Assembly: GCA_022791495.1 (NCBI GenBank)
Contig: JAAVZE010000037.1
Coordinates: forward strand, 1 to 60,035
Reading direction: 5' to 3'
DNA: 60,035 nucleotides
From: Eubacterium sp.
GTDB taxonomy: Bacteria > Bacillota > Clostridia > Lachnospirales > Lachnospiraceae
Part shown: one piece after another, positions 7,454 through 15,417 of the stretch
Numbering within the stretch: position 1 is the first letter of the stretch
Layout of the letters: each line of letters begins with the position of its first letter
Position numbers and translations under genes: made by a program
Notes under the pieces: model-generated
The model's input: the letters and a program-made list of their open reading frames with translations, nothing else
What the model was told of the DNA's origin: nothing
The model's database searches: none

Positions 7454-8653
7454 ATGGAAAAGGTTAAAATATTGTGTGGCAGGGATCCAGTCGCCAAAGC
7501 ACCCCTGCGGCCCTATGATGATACGGTTTGTGAATTTTTAGATGCCTGGTCGAAGGAAATCAGAAAGGACAATGAGGCGGTGAAATATGCGGATCTTCAG
7601 ACCTTTGCTTTCTGGATCAGGAAATCATCTGTTCAGAAAAAGAAACAGGATCATGAATCCAGGAACAGGGGACGTATCCTGCTTGGCAGAGGGACCGCAT
7701 TTCATATAGCACCATCTAATGTTCCGGTGAATTGCCTGTATACCTATGTATTTGGCTTACTGGCGGGAAATTCTAATATTGTCCGGGTACCTTCAAAACC
7801 GTTTCCACAGGTGGAATGTGCCTGCCGGATACTGCAGGGGCTTATGCAGTCAGAAAGGTTCCGCATGATGGCGGAGCGAACCTGTTTCCTCCGGTACGAA
7901 AGGGATGAGGAAGTCACAGCAGAGTTTACGTCGCGATGTAACAGCCGGGTGATCTGGGGCGGGGACCGCACCATAGGTGAAGTGCGGAAAGCTGTACTGC
8001 CGCCGCGAAGCAATGAGCTTACCTTTGCTGACCGCTATTCCATCGGTATTCTTTCCCTGAAGGCATTAAAAGAGATAACCACAGAGTCATTAAAGAGTCT
8101 GGCTGTGGCTTTTTATAATGATACTTATCTCATGGACCAGAATGCCTGCTCTTCCCCTCATATGATTTTATGGATGCGGGAGAAGGATATGACAGATGAG
8201 ACCGCAGCCAAAGTGCAGAAAAGATTCTGGGATGCGGTGGCAGAGACTGCGGCAAAGTATGACCTAAAAGATATAAAAGCAAGTGGCAAATACAGTTTGT
8301 TATGTGATTCAATCATGGATCTTGGATGTTTATCTGCCTGTCAGAGATATGATAATCTGCTCTATGTATGTACATTGGAAGAACTGCCGGAAGAGCTGAC
8401 GGGCTGCCGGGGAAAGTTTGGGCTTTTTTTTCAGACACAGGTCAGTGGCTGGAACTGGCTGGAAAAAATGTCGGATGAGAAGATCCAGACATGTGCCTGT
8501 TATGGGATGGATCAGGAGCAGATCCGGCGGCAGATTGTAGAGAAACAAGTCTGCGGTATAGACCGCATCGTCCCCTTTGGAAAGACGCTGGATATGGATG
8601 TTATCTGGGATGGTTACGATATCATAGAACAGTTGAGCCGGGTTATCGTATAG
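7454..8653 (+). CDS. LuxC-like acyl-CoA/acyl-protein reductase
   Basis: A 399-residue protein of the LuxC reductase family, which is related to aldehyde dehydrogenases. The family reduces an acyl thioester or acyl-protein to an aldehyde with NADPH. HIAPSNVP (residues 84-91) and AGNSNIVRVPSK (104-115) form the nucleotide-binding region. DQNACSSP supplies the catalytic Cys232. It is directly downstream of the LuxE homologue, which matches the partner arrangement of the lux fatty-acid reductase complex. The ligase gene that follows could feed the same complex. Chain length cannot be inferred. Confidence 0.85.
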   Translation: MEKVKILCGRDPVAKAPLRPYDDTVCEFLDAWSKEIRKDNEAVKYADLQTFAFWIRKSSVQKKKQDHESRNRGRILLGRGTAFHIAPSNVPVNCLYTYVFGLLAGNSNIVRVPSKPFPQVECACRILQGLMQSERFRMMAERTCFLRYERDEEVTAEFTSRCNSRVIWGGDRTIGEVRKAVLPPRSNELTFADRYSIGILSLKALKEITTESLKSLAVAFYNDTYLMDQNACSSPHMILWMREKDMTDETAAKVQKRFWDAVAETAAKYDLKDIKASGKYSLLCDSIMDLGCLSACQRYDNLLYVCTLEELPEELTGCRGKFGLFFQTQVSGWNWLEKMSDEKIQTCACYGMDQEQIRRQIVEKQVCGIDRIVPFGKTLDMDVIWDGYDIIEQLSRVIV

Positions 8654-8682
8654 AACCGATGGAAGAAAGGAATGGTGGCGCT

Positions 8683-10080
8683 GTGTTTTTGTCAATAGAT
8701 AAAGTAAAGAAGGAAAAGTTAGCTGCCCTGCAGGAGGATGGTTCTTCCCTTACGTATGGAGAACTGGCAGATTTTTGTGGGGAGCTGGCAGGGATTATGG
8801 AACCGTCTTCGCTGGTCTTTTCCCTGTGTCGTAACACAATAGGGGCGCTGGCTGGCTATGTGGCTTTTTTGTCCGCCAGAGTGGTGCCGCTTTTATTGAG
8901 TGACCGTCTGGACCAGGAACTTTTGACGTATCTTTTGGATACGTATCAGCCAGATTATTTGTGGGTTCCGGCTGGACAGAGACAGCAGTTTGAGGGAAAA
9001 AGTGTCTGTGAAAGATACGGTTACGTTTTGCTTTCCTTTGTTAGAGAGAAGAAAGAGATACACAAAGATCTGGCCCTTCTTCTTACTACATCCGGTTCTA
9101 CAGGAAGTCCGAAGCTTGTGCGTCAGTCTTATACAAATCTGGAAGAAAATGCTAAGTCCATTGCCGCCTATCTGGAACTGGATGCGACAGAGAGACCGAT
9201 TACCATGCTTCCTATGAATTATACTTATGGTCTGTCTGTGATCAACAGTCATCTGCTGATGGGGGCAACGATCTTGGTGACGGAAACCAGTTATGTCCAG
9301 AGGGGGTTCTGGGATTTTTTCAGAAAAGAAAAAGCGACATCGGTGGTGGGAGTACCTTACACTTACGAGATGTTAAAAAAACTACGTTTTTTCCGGATGG
9401 ATCTGCCCTCTCTTCGTTATATGACACAGGCTGGGGGAAAGCTGCTGCCCGAACTTCATAAAGAATTTGCTGAGTATGCCCAGGAGAGGGGAAAAAGGTT
9501 TTATGTCATGTATGGGCAGACGGAGGCGACTGCCCGGATGTCCTATCTTCCTTATCAGAAATCTCTTGAAAAATATGGGAGCATGGGGATCGCCATTCCC
9601 AAGGGGAAATTTTATCTGATCGATGTGGATGGGACAAAGGTAAAAAAGCCACATATAACCGGGGAACTTGTTTACGAGGGACCGAATGTAACGATGGGAT
9701 ATGCGGAATGCCCTGCCGATCTGGCAAAAGGGGATGAGCGCCACGGTGTACTGGTGACAGGAGATATGGCGGAGTTTGATGAAGATGGTTACTACTATAT
9801 TGTAGGACGGAAAAAGAGATTTTTGAAAATATATGGAAATCGAGTGAACCTGGATGAGTGTGAAAGAATGATACAGGGGGAGTTTCAAACACTGGAGTGT
9901 GCCTGTGTCGGTTCCGATGACCATATGCAGATCTATGTGACAGATCCCTCCCGTTTGGAGGATGTAAATCAATATATTTCGGAGAAGACAAAACTGAATC
10001 CCCATGCTTTTGAAGTAAAGTATTTGAATGAGATACCGAAAAACGAGGCGGGGAAGAAACAGTATCAGATTCTGGGCTGA
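8683..10080 (+). CDS. AMP-dependent acyl ligase
   Basis: An acyl-adenylate ligase of about 465 residues. TTSGSTGSPK (about residues 135-144) binds the ATP phosphates, YGQTEATARM is the A5-type motif, TGDMAEFDEDGYYYIVGRKKR covers the hinge region, and the C-terminal PKNEAGKK supplies the catalytic lysine. The frame opens further upstream inside the LuxC gene, but a GTG at 8683 after GAAAGG gives the standard N-terminus; ATG at 8659 is an alternative. It probably activates a carboxylic acid for loading on CoA, ACP or the LuxE/LuxC system. It closes the more GC-rich left part of the island and is followed by a palindrome. Confidence 0.85.
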   Translation: MFLSIDKVKKEKLAALQEDGSSLTYGELADFCGELAGIMEPSSLVFSLCRNTIGALAGYVAFLSARVVPLLLSDRLDQELLTYLLDTYQPDYLWVPAGQRQQFEGKSVCERYGYVLLSFVREKKEIHKDLALLLTTSGSTGSPKLVRQSYTNLEENAKSIAAYLELDATERPITMLPMNYTYGLSVINSHLLMGATILVTETSYVQRGFWDFFRKEKATSVVGVPYTYEMLKKLRFFRMDLPSLRYMTQAGGKLLPELHKEFAEYAQERGKRFYVMYGQTEATARMSYLPYQKSLEKYGSMGIAIPKGKFYLIDVDGTKVKKPHITGELVYEGPNVTMGYAECPADLAKGDERHGVLVTGDMAEFDEDGYYYIVGRKKRFLKIYGNRVNLDECERMIQGEFQTLECACVGSDDHMQIYVTDPSRLEDVNQYISEKTKLNPHAFEVKYLNEIPKNEAGKKQYQILG

Positions 10081-10127
10081 TTAAAACCAGGACTGGGTTA
10101 AGAAAAGACAAGTTCTGTCCGATATAC

Positions 10128-10164
10128 TAAATGTATCCTTAGGTTCGTCTTAAGGATACATTTA
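10128..10164 (+). terminator. Perfect 14-bp palindrome, possible weak terminator
   Basis: TAAATGTATCCTTA at 10128-10141 pairs without mismatch with TAAGGATACATTTA at 10151-10164 around a 9-base loop. The stem is A/T-rich and no clear run of T follows, so termination would be weak. It lies in the 184-base gap between the AMP ligase and a GNAT gene, the largest gap inside the island. Apart from this, the gap contains only the ribosome site of the next gene. Confidence 0.45.
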
Positions 10165-10264
10165 TGCATTATGGATTGTTGCATGGAGGCACACGGAATA
10201 TTATACGAAAATTGTGCTAATTGGAGCAGTTTTTAAAAAAAATGAAGACTGGTGGAGAACAATT

Positions 10265-11257
10265 ATGATAACGATTCGGCAGGCTGTTTATGAAGATATT
10301 CCCCAAATTATGAAGTTTATTGATGAACATTGGAAAAAAGGACATATTCTTGCCAGAGACAGAAAGTTTTTTGAATGGCAATTTGTAGATGATGATGAAG
10401 TAAATGTTTTTTTGGGAGTGGATGATGAAGCCGGAAAGATTTATGGAATGGTGGGTGTCATTAAATACAGTAAACGGATGAATCCGGATATTTCCGGAGG
10501 CACTTGGAAAACAATCAAAAGTTCCAATCCTGTTCTTGGGATGGAACTGGAAAATTATATGTTAGAAAAGACGCAGGCAAGGTATAGCTGTTCAGCAGGG
10601 CTTAGCAGTAAGGCAAGCCGTATTTATCAAATGATGGGAATGCCTCCTGCTGTGATGGATCATTATTATCGTCTGGCTGATATATCAGAGTATAGGATCG
10701 CTAAGATAAAAGACAAAATAATACCGCGGGTAGAGGATACCGGATATCATCTGGAATCTATCCATAGGGTTGAGGAAATGAAGGAAATCATTTCTGAAGA
10801 AATACTTGCAGATTGTATTATGAGTAAGGATTATGCTTATATACAAAAAAGATATTTTGATCATCCGGTTTATCAATATGATATATGGAAAATTGTAAAT
10901 CAGTATGGGAACACGAATTCTATTCTTATAACAAGGGAAGAACGGGTAGAAGATAGAAAAATTGGAAAAATTATTGATTTCTATGGAGATTTATGTGATT
11001 TAGGTAAAATTACATCTTCACTTGACTATTTAATAAAAGAAAAGAAGTATGAATATATGGATGTATATTCATTTGGCATTCCGGTACAATTATATCAGAA
11101 GGCAGGGTTTGTCTGTTGTGACATGGACAGTGAGAATATTATTCCGAATTATTTTCATCCATTTGAACAAAGAAATGTTACCTTACGTTTGATGGATCCA
11201 GGGATAGAGGGATTCAGGCTGTTTCTGGGAGATGGGGATCAGGATCGACCATGTTAA
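10265..11257 (+). CDS. GNAT-like acyltransferase
   Basis: About 330 residues. The N-terminal half has a GNAT-like beginning (MITIRQAVYEDIPQIMKFI) and a GMVGVIKYS strand; the C-terminal half repeats a GNAT-like ending with YQKAGFVCC. The ATG at 10265 is chosen because GGTGGAG lies 7 bases upstream; the open frame starts earlier without a ribosome site. Proteins like this are frequent in O-antigen and flagellin-glycan loci and transfer acyl groups to amino sugars, but neither donor nor acceptor can be predicted. Base composition becomes more A/T-rich here than in the preceding genes. Confidence 0.6.
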   Translation: MITIRQAVYEDIPQIMKFIDEHWKKGHILARDRKFFEWQFVDDDEVNVFLGVDDEAGKIYGMVGVIKYSKRMNPDISGGTWKTIKSSNPVLGMELENYMLEKTQARYSCSAGLSSKASRIYQMMGMPPAVMDHYYRLADISEYRIAKIKDKIIPRVEDTGYHLESIHRVEEMKEIISEEILADCIMSKDYAYIQKRYFDHPVYQYDIWKIVNQYGNTNSILITREERVEDRKIGKIIDFYGDLCDLGKITSSLDYLIKEKKYEYMDVYSFGIPVQLYQKAGFVCCDMDSENIIPNYFHPFEQRNVTLRLMDPGIEGFRLFLGDGDQDRPC

Positions 11258-11275
11258 ACCAGAAAGGGAGAGAAG

Positions 11276-11995
11276 ATGATAGGAAAAAATATTTTGATAA
11301 TCGGAGCATCTCAAGGGATTGGTGCTAAAACCGCCGAGTATTTATCGGATCAGGGGGCCACTGTGATTCTGGCAGCAAGAAATGCAGATAAGCTAAAAAA
11401 GATACAAACAAGTATTTCTGGAAGATGCTATATTATTCCTTATGATTTAAATGATTTGGAACATATACAGACTATATTTGATTTCTGTATGGAATCTGGT
11501 ATAAAACTTAATGGTATGGTATATTGCGCTGGTGTGAATCATGATATACCAATCCGAAACAACGATATCGGACTGATGCGGGAGACGTTGACGGTAAATT
11601 ATATGGCATTTGTTGAAGTCTGTAAATATTTTATTAAGAAAAAGTATTCTGAGGATGACGCAAGTATTGTGGCTGTTTCATCCCATGCGACAAATCGAAT
11701 ATCATCGGGTATGAGTACTTATACCTCTTCTAAGGCGGCATTAGAAGCTGCTGTAAAAGTACTTGCAAAGGAAGTTACAAAACGCAGAATCCGGGTGAAT
11801 GCAATTGCTCCCGCCTGCGTGGACACAGAAATGATTGATCATGCTCCATTTATAAATAAAGAAGAATTATGTAATGTACAGCCTTTGGGACTAATTGAAA
11901 CAGCATATATTTCATATTTAGCCGAATTTCTATTATCTGCCAGGGCAAAATATATTACTGGTGCAGTAATACCTGTTTCAGCAGGTAATTTATAA
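11276..11995 (+). CDS. FabG-like short-chain dehydrogenase/reductase (copy 2)
   Basis: A 239-residue SDR that is a clear paralogue of the one at 144. Both have the N-terminal GKNILI and the same motif spacing: IGASQGIG at residues 9-16, serines at 135-136, Tyr149 and Lys153. It ends in the FabG-like ITGAVIPVSAG. The ATG follows GGGAGAGAAG. An ACP gene starts 21 bases downstream, and another SDR and a KAS III follow, suggesting an ACP-bound beta-keto substrate. Whether copies 1 and 2 act on different intermediates or are redundant is unknown. Confidence 0.83.
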   Translation: MIGKNILIIGASQGIGAKTAEYLSDQGATVILAARNADKLKKIQTSISGRCYIIPYDLNDLEHIQTIFDFCMESGIKLNGMVYCAGVNHDIPIRNNDIGLMRETLTVNYMAFVEVCKYFIKKKYSEDDASIVAVSSHATNRISSGMSTYTSSKAALEAAVKVLAKEVTKRRIRVNAIAPACVDTEMIDHAPFINKEELCNVQPLGLIETAYISYLAEFLLSARAKYITGAVIPVSAGNL

Positions 11996-12016
11996 AAATG
12001 TAAAGGAGAAAAAATA

Positions 12017-12247
12017 ATGACATTACAGGAAAAACTAAATTTCTTAGAAGAGATTATGGATTTGGACGATGGTGATCTTTCAGAGGATTCAATTCTGGAA
12101 GAAATGGATGAATGGGATTCCTTGGCCACATTAGCCCTAACGATGGAAATTAAAAAAAGATATGGGCACAACCTTACGACAGATAAGATCAAAAGTTTTA
12201 AAACTGTAAGTGACATATGCCAGTTCATTTCTGATCTGGAGGAGTAA
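12017..12247 (+). CDS. Acyl carrier protein 2
   Basis: A 76-residue acidic ACP with EWDSLATLAL; Ser35 is the predicted phosphopantetheine site. The ribosome site AAGGAG precedes the ATG. Its length and N-terminus (MTLQEKL) match ACP 3 at 14075, so the two probably arose by duplication. The next gene, an SDR, begins one base after its stop codon, and the GGAGG for that gene lies in the last codons here, indicating translational coupling. Confidence 0.9.
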   Translation: MTLQEKLNFLEEIMDLDDGDLSEDSILEEMDEWDSLATLALTMEIKKRYGHNLTTDKIKSFKTVSDICQFISDLEE

Positions 12248-12248
12248 C

Positions 12249-13007
12249 ATGGGAAAAAATTATTTGATTATAGGCGCCACATCCGGAATTGGTGAGATGT
12301 GTGTACATAGGCTTGTAATTGATTCCGATTATCTGCTTCTAGTAGGAAGAAACAAGAGTAAATTGAATGAATTAGAACAACAATATGCCGGAAAAACGAG
12401 GATTATTCCGGTTTGTTATGATTTAATGGATTTAGATCATATGGAAACTATTTTCCAGGTATGTACTGAAAACCAAATAAAATTAGATGGTATGGTGTAT
12501 ACAGCCGGAATGGATGGTACCTGGCCTATAAAAGTTAACAATACAGAACAAATGGTACAGATGATGACGGTGAATTGTTTTGCCTTTGTCGAGGCTGCGA
12601 GAAAGTTTTATAGCACAAGAATTTCTAATGATGCATCCTCTATCATTGCGATATCATCCATTGCAAGCCGGATGCCGGAGGTGGGAATGTCAAGTTATTC
12701 TGCTTCGAAAGCAGCTCTCAATTCGTATGTAAAGACAATGGCAAAAGAATATATACGAAGAAAAATCCGGGTAAACGCTATTTTGCCTGGCGCTGTTTCT
12801 ACACCGATGGCCAGAGAAAAGGAAAGTTTATTAAAAAATGTTACAAGTGTTGCGGGAAAAGGGAGTTCTCCTGTGTCAGATCATGTACAGAAATTAGGGA
12901 TGATTCCAAGTGACATTATCGCAGCTTATGTGGAGTTCTTGTTGTCGGACCAATCCTATTATACCACAGGGGAACTAATAACGATTGGTGCTGGAAGAGT
13001 ATATTAA
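12249..13007 (+). CDS. FabG-like short-chain dehydrogenase/reductase (copy 3)
   Basis: A 252-residue SDR with the cofactor motif IGATSGIG at residues 8-15, serines at 136-137, Tyr150 and Lys154. The open frame extends upstream into the ACP gene, but the ATG at 12249 follows CTGGAGGAG and gives the canonical N-terminus. Compared with copies 1 and 2 it has a longer loop before the C-terminal strand (around residues 190-215), which is where SDRs choose their substrate, so it may reduce a different intermediate. It lies between ACP 2 and a complete KAS III. Confidence 0.83.
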   Translation: MGKNYLIIGATSGIGEMCVHRLVIDSDYLLLVGRNKSKLNELEQQYAGKTRIIPVCYDLMDLDHMETIFQVCTENQIKLDGMVYTAGMDGTWPIKVNNTEQMVQMMTVNCFAFVEAARKFYSTRISNDASSIIAISSIASRMPEVGMSSYSASKAALNSYVKTMAKEYIRRKIRVNAILPGAVSTPMAREKESLLKNVTSVAGKGSSPVSDHVQKLGMIPSDIIAAYVEFLLSDQSYYTTGELITIGAGRVY

Positions 13008-13034
13008 GTATCCCAGTCAAAAAGGAGAAAAGAT

Positions 13035-14045
13035 GTGAAGGGTGAATATAGCAATATAGAAATAAAGGGCATTGTTTCCACGGTACCTAAGAATAGAGTC
13101 TGTAATTTAGATTACATTGAAAAGATAGAGAGCCGTAGAATTAAAAAACAGGTCATGCTTACAGGTATTGAAAACAGGCGTGTATGTATAAATGGACAAA
13201 AGGCATCCGATCTGGCAGCCATCGCGGCAGACAAACTGCTAAATTTACTTGATTGGAATCGCAATGAAATAGATGCACTTATTTTTGTTACTCAATCACC
13301 GGAGCTATCAAGACCATCTACCGCATTTATCATTCAGCAAAGATTAGGTATTGGAAAAGATTGTTTGGTCTATGATATCAATCTTGGGTGTTCTGGTTAT
13401 ATAGGTGGAATTGAGACCATTGCGGCTATTCTTTCCGCTACGAAGGGCAGAGGCCTTCTGCTTGTGGGGGAAAGTAATGCATTGGGTAGTGGAGACTTAA
13501 GTACAACTTCCCTGCTGGAAGGAGATGCTGCCAGCGCTACGGCGTTGGAGTATGGGAGACAGACTTCTATGCTGTTTCGGCATTATAGTGACGGTACCCG
13601 TGCAGATTATATCTATAAACCTTTTAATAAACCTGGAGTTATGGATGGAAATGCTGTGCTCTTATTTGGATTGAATGAAGTAGTAGACAGTGTTAAGCAG
13701 TTTCATATAGATCATCATTTGAGTGTTTCTGATGTAGATTATTATATTTTTCATCAGGCTCAGAAGATGATTGTGGAGGGAGTGGCGCAGGGCGCAGAAC
13801 TTCCAAGTGAAAAAGTATTATTGTCAAGTAACGATTATGGTAATACTTCGTCGGCATCTATACCGCTTACCGCTTGTCTGCATTTGAATCATGAAAAAGA
13901 AACTGGTAAGAAAAAGATCTTTATGTGTGGTTTTGGCATCGGGCTGTCCTGGGGCATTGTATATTGTGAAATTGATACCAAAAATATATTGCCATTGGTT
14001 TCAAGTGATTATGTATTTGACGACAGGGACATGTTTCAGATGTAA
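13035..14045 (+). CDS. KAS III-type beta-ketoacyl-ACP synthase (copy 2, complete catalytic triad)
   Basis: A 336-residue FabH-like enzyme with Cys119 in LGCSG, His240 in FHQAQK and Asn270 in YGNTSSAS. The GTG start at 13035 follows AAAGGAG by 7 bases; the overlapping ATG two bases earlier meets a stop at once. It is the closest relative of both the KAS III at 894 and the inactive KAS-like protein at 1914, for example in the TQSP and YDIN stretches. It is flanked by SDR 3 and ACP 3, so the local set SDR-ACP-SDR-KAS-ACP resembles a second copy of the first acyl module, without the inactive partner or the dehydratase. Confidence 0.88.
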   Translation: MKGEYSNIEIKGIVSTVPKNRVCNLDYIEKIESRRIKKQVMLTGIENRRVCINGQKASDLAAIAADKLLNLLDWNRNEIDALIFVTQSPELSRPSTAFIIQQRLGIGKDCLVYDINLGCSGYIGGIETIAAILSATKGRGLLLVGESNALGSGDLSTTSLLEGDAASATALEYGRQTSMLFRHYSDGTRADYIYKPFNKPGVMDGNAVLLFGLNEVVDSVKQFHIDHHLSVSDVDYYIFHQAQKMIVEGVAQGAELPSEKVLLSSNDYGNTSSASIPLTACLHLNHEKETGKKKIFMCGFGIGLSWGIVYCEIDTKNILPLVSSDYVFDDRDMFQM

Positions 14046-14074
14046 TAAATAGAATTAAAAAAGGAGAGAGAGTA

Positions 14075-14293
14075 ATGACAAGGGAAGAGAAAATAGAAAC
14101 AATCGCAGATATTTTGGAAATGGATGATGAGAATATTAAGGAGGATATGGTTCTTGAAGAATTGGAAACCTGGGATTCGGTGGCCGTTTTGTCTGTTATA
14201 TCTGTAATAAACGAAAAATTTGACCGTTATCCATCGGCGGAAGAAATAAGTGCATACAAAACTGTTCAGGATCTGATGGATGCATTTGAATAA
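14075..14293 (+). CDS. Acyl carrier protein 3
   Basis: A 72-residue ACP with TWDSVAVLSV; Ser35 is the predicted phosphopantetheine site. AAGGAG precedes the ATG at good spacing. It is strongly acidic and similar to ACP 2 in length, N-terminus (MTREEKI) and the KTVQDLMDAF helix near the end. It follows the KAS III at 13035 by 29 bases and probably serves it. As with the other ACPs here, no dedicated activating transferase is present. Confidence 0.9.
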   Translation: MTREEKIETIADILEMDDENIKEDMVLEELETWDSVAVLSVISVINEKFDRYPSAEEISAYKTVQDLMDAFE

Positions 14294-14346
14294 TTGGATG
14301 AAAGCATAGAGATATCAATCTGGATTTTAGAAGTGAGGGGAAAAAA

Positions 14347-15159
14347 TTGATTATTTCAGAGGTAAAGAGTAAAATAAACGGTTTAAAAAAAAGGACTAAA
14401 TTAATTATTACTAACTTTTATCCTGGTCTTGTCGATAATAATCAAGAGGTAGAATATATGGAAAATGAACAGGCAATTGTGTTCATACTTCAAGAAACAT
14501 ATAGAAACAGATGTTTTTTTGCTTATGCAGAAGAAGAAGCATTCGTTTCCCTTTTATTAAAGGTTCCAGCTAATACCGTAATGGAATTCATATCAAGAGA
14601 AAAAAGGGATCCAATTGAGAAAGTATTTGTTAGGGGAAATATGAATAAGTATGCAGTTTATATAAGGAAAACAGTGTGTTATGGAGAAAATCCATATGAG
14701 ATACCAGAAACAGGAAAACGTGTTCTGTTGTCAGAAATGTACGATGCAGATTGTGGAGAATATCCGACCCTGGAGGCGGCAGAAGAATTAGATGCTTTGC
14801 ACCGCCAGGTATTTGATCCTCTTTGTGATGATATGTTTACAATTAATGAGTGGAAAGAAAAAATAAACAAGAAAGAGATTCTGGTATATAGAGATAATGG
14901 AAAAATAACATCATATTATTGTTTTTGTCTGGAAGGAAATAAGCTGTATACGAATGTTGTTGTTAATACTGGTACGGCAGACATTCTTTACAATATGGAA
15001 AGAAGAATATTTGAAGAGATGTGGGATAAAGGGATCCGGGTTTACTATGCATGGTATAATGAAAAAAATGATAAAGCATTGTGCCGGGGAAATAAAAATG
15101 CTATAAAATGTATTAGATCCTGTGGCCTGCTTTATAATTTCATTTATATAAAAAAATGA
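14347..15159 (+). CDS. GNAT-like protein of unknown function
   Basis: A 270-residue A/T-rich gene with a TTG start at 14347 after GAGGGG. The C-terminal half has the rhythm of a GNAT fold: a strand-helix region around LDALHRQVFDP, ILVYRDNGKITSYYCF as a central hairpin, and VYYAWYNEKNDKA before the last helix and CIRSCGLLYNF. I see no exact acetyl-CoA loop, so the assignment is structural and tentative. It lies between ACP 3 and ACP 4, which would suit an enzyme that moves an acyl group from a carrier protein to a sugar amine. It could also be an inactive relative. Confidence 0.5.
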   Translation: MIISEVKSKINGLKKRTKLIITNFYPGLVDNNQEVEYMENEQAIVFILQETYRNRCFFAYAEEEAFVSLLLKVPANTVMEFISREKRDPIEKVFVRGNMNKYAVYIRKTVCYGENPYEIPETGKRVLLSEMYDADCGEYPTLEAAEELDALHRQVFDPLCDDMFTINEWKEKINKKEILVYRDNGKITSYYCFCLEGNKLYTNVVVNTGTADILYNMERRIFEEMWDKGIRVYYAWYNEKNDKALCRGNKNAIKCIRSCGLLYNFIYIKK

Positions 15160-15183
15160 GAACATTAGAAAGGATTGGAATTA

Positions 15184-15417
15184 ATGAAGGAAAAGATTTA
15201 TAGTATATTAAAGGAAATACGACCGGAGTTTGACTTTGAAGAAAGTGATAATTTTGTAGAGGACGGGTACCTGGACTCTTTTGATATTGTAACTTTGGTT
15301 TCTGAACTGGAAACAGAATTTGATGTTATTATTGATGGTCTGGATGTCTTGCCAGAAAATTTTGGAACGGTTCAGGACATTTGTAATATGGTGAACAAAA
15401 GCAGGGAGGAAAAATGA
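15184..15417 (+). CDS. Acyl carrier protein 4 (DltC/amino-acid-carrier subtype)
   Basis: A 77-residue ACP with GYLDSFDIVTL; Ser32 is the predicted phosphopantetheine site. The ATG at 15184 lies 9 bases after AGGA and is preferred over a TTG at 15175. With ACP 5 (22813) it shares the starts KEKIYSILKEIRP and ESKILEILKSIRP and the phrase LPENF/VPENF, so ACPs 4 and 5 form a subtype distinct from ACPs 1-3. Its stop overlaps the start of the next KAS III (ATGA), and a DltA-like ligase follows, so it may carry an amino or hydroxy acid loaded by that ligase. Confidence 0.88.
   Translation: MKEKIYSILKEIRPEFDFEESDNFVEDGYLDSFDIVTLVSELETEFDVIIDGLDVLPENFGTVQDICNMVNKSREEK

Noticed and set aside
6350-8653. 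Bioluminescence (lux) operon.
   Set aside because: Only LuxC and LuxE homologues occur; luxA, luxB and luxD are absent, and these two families are common in other pathways.
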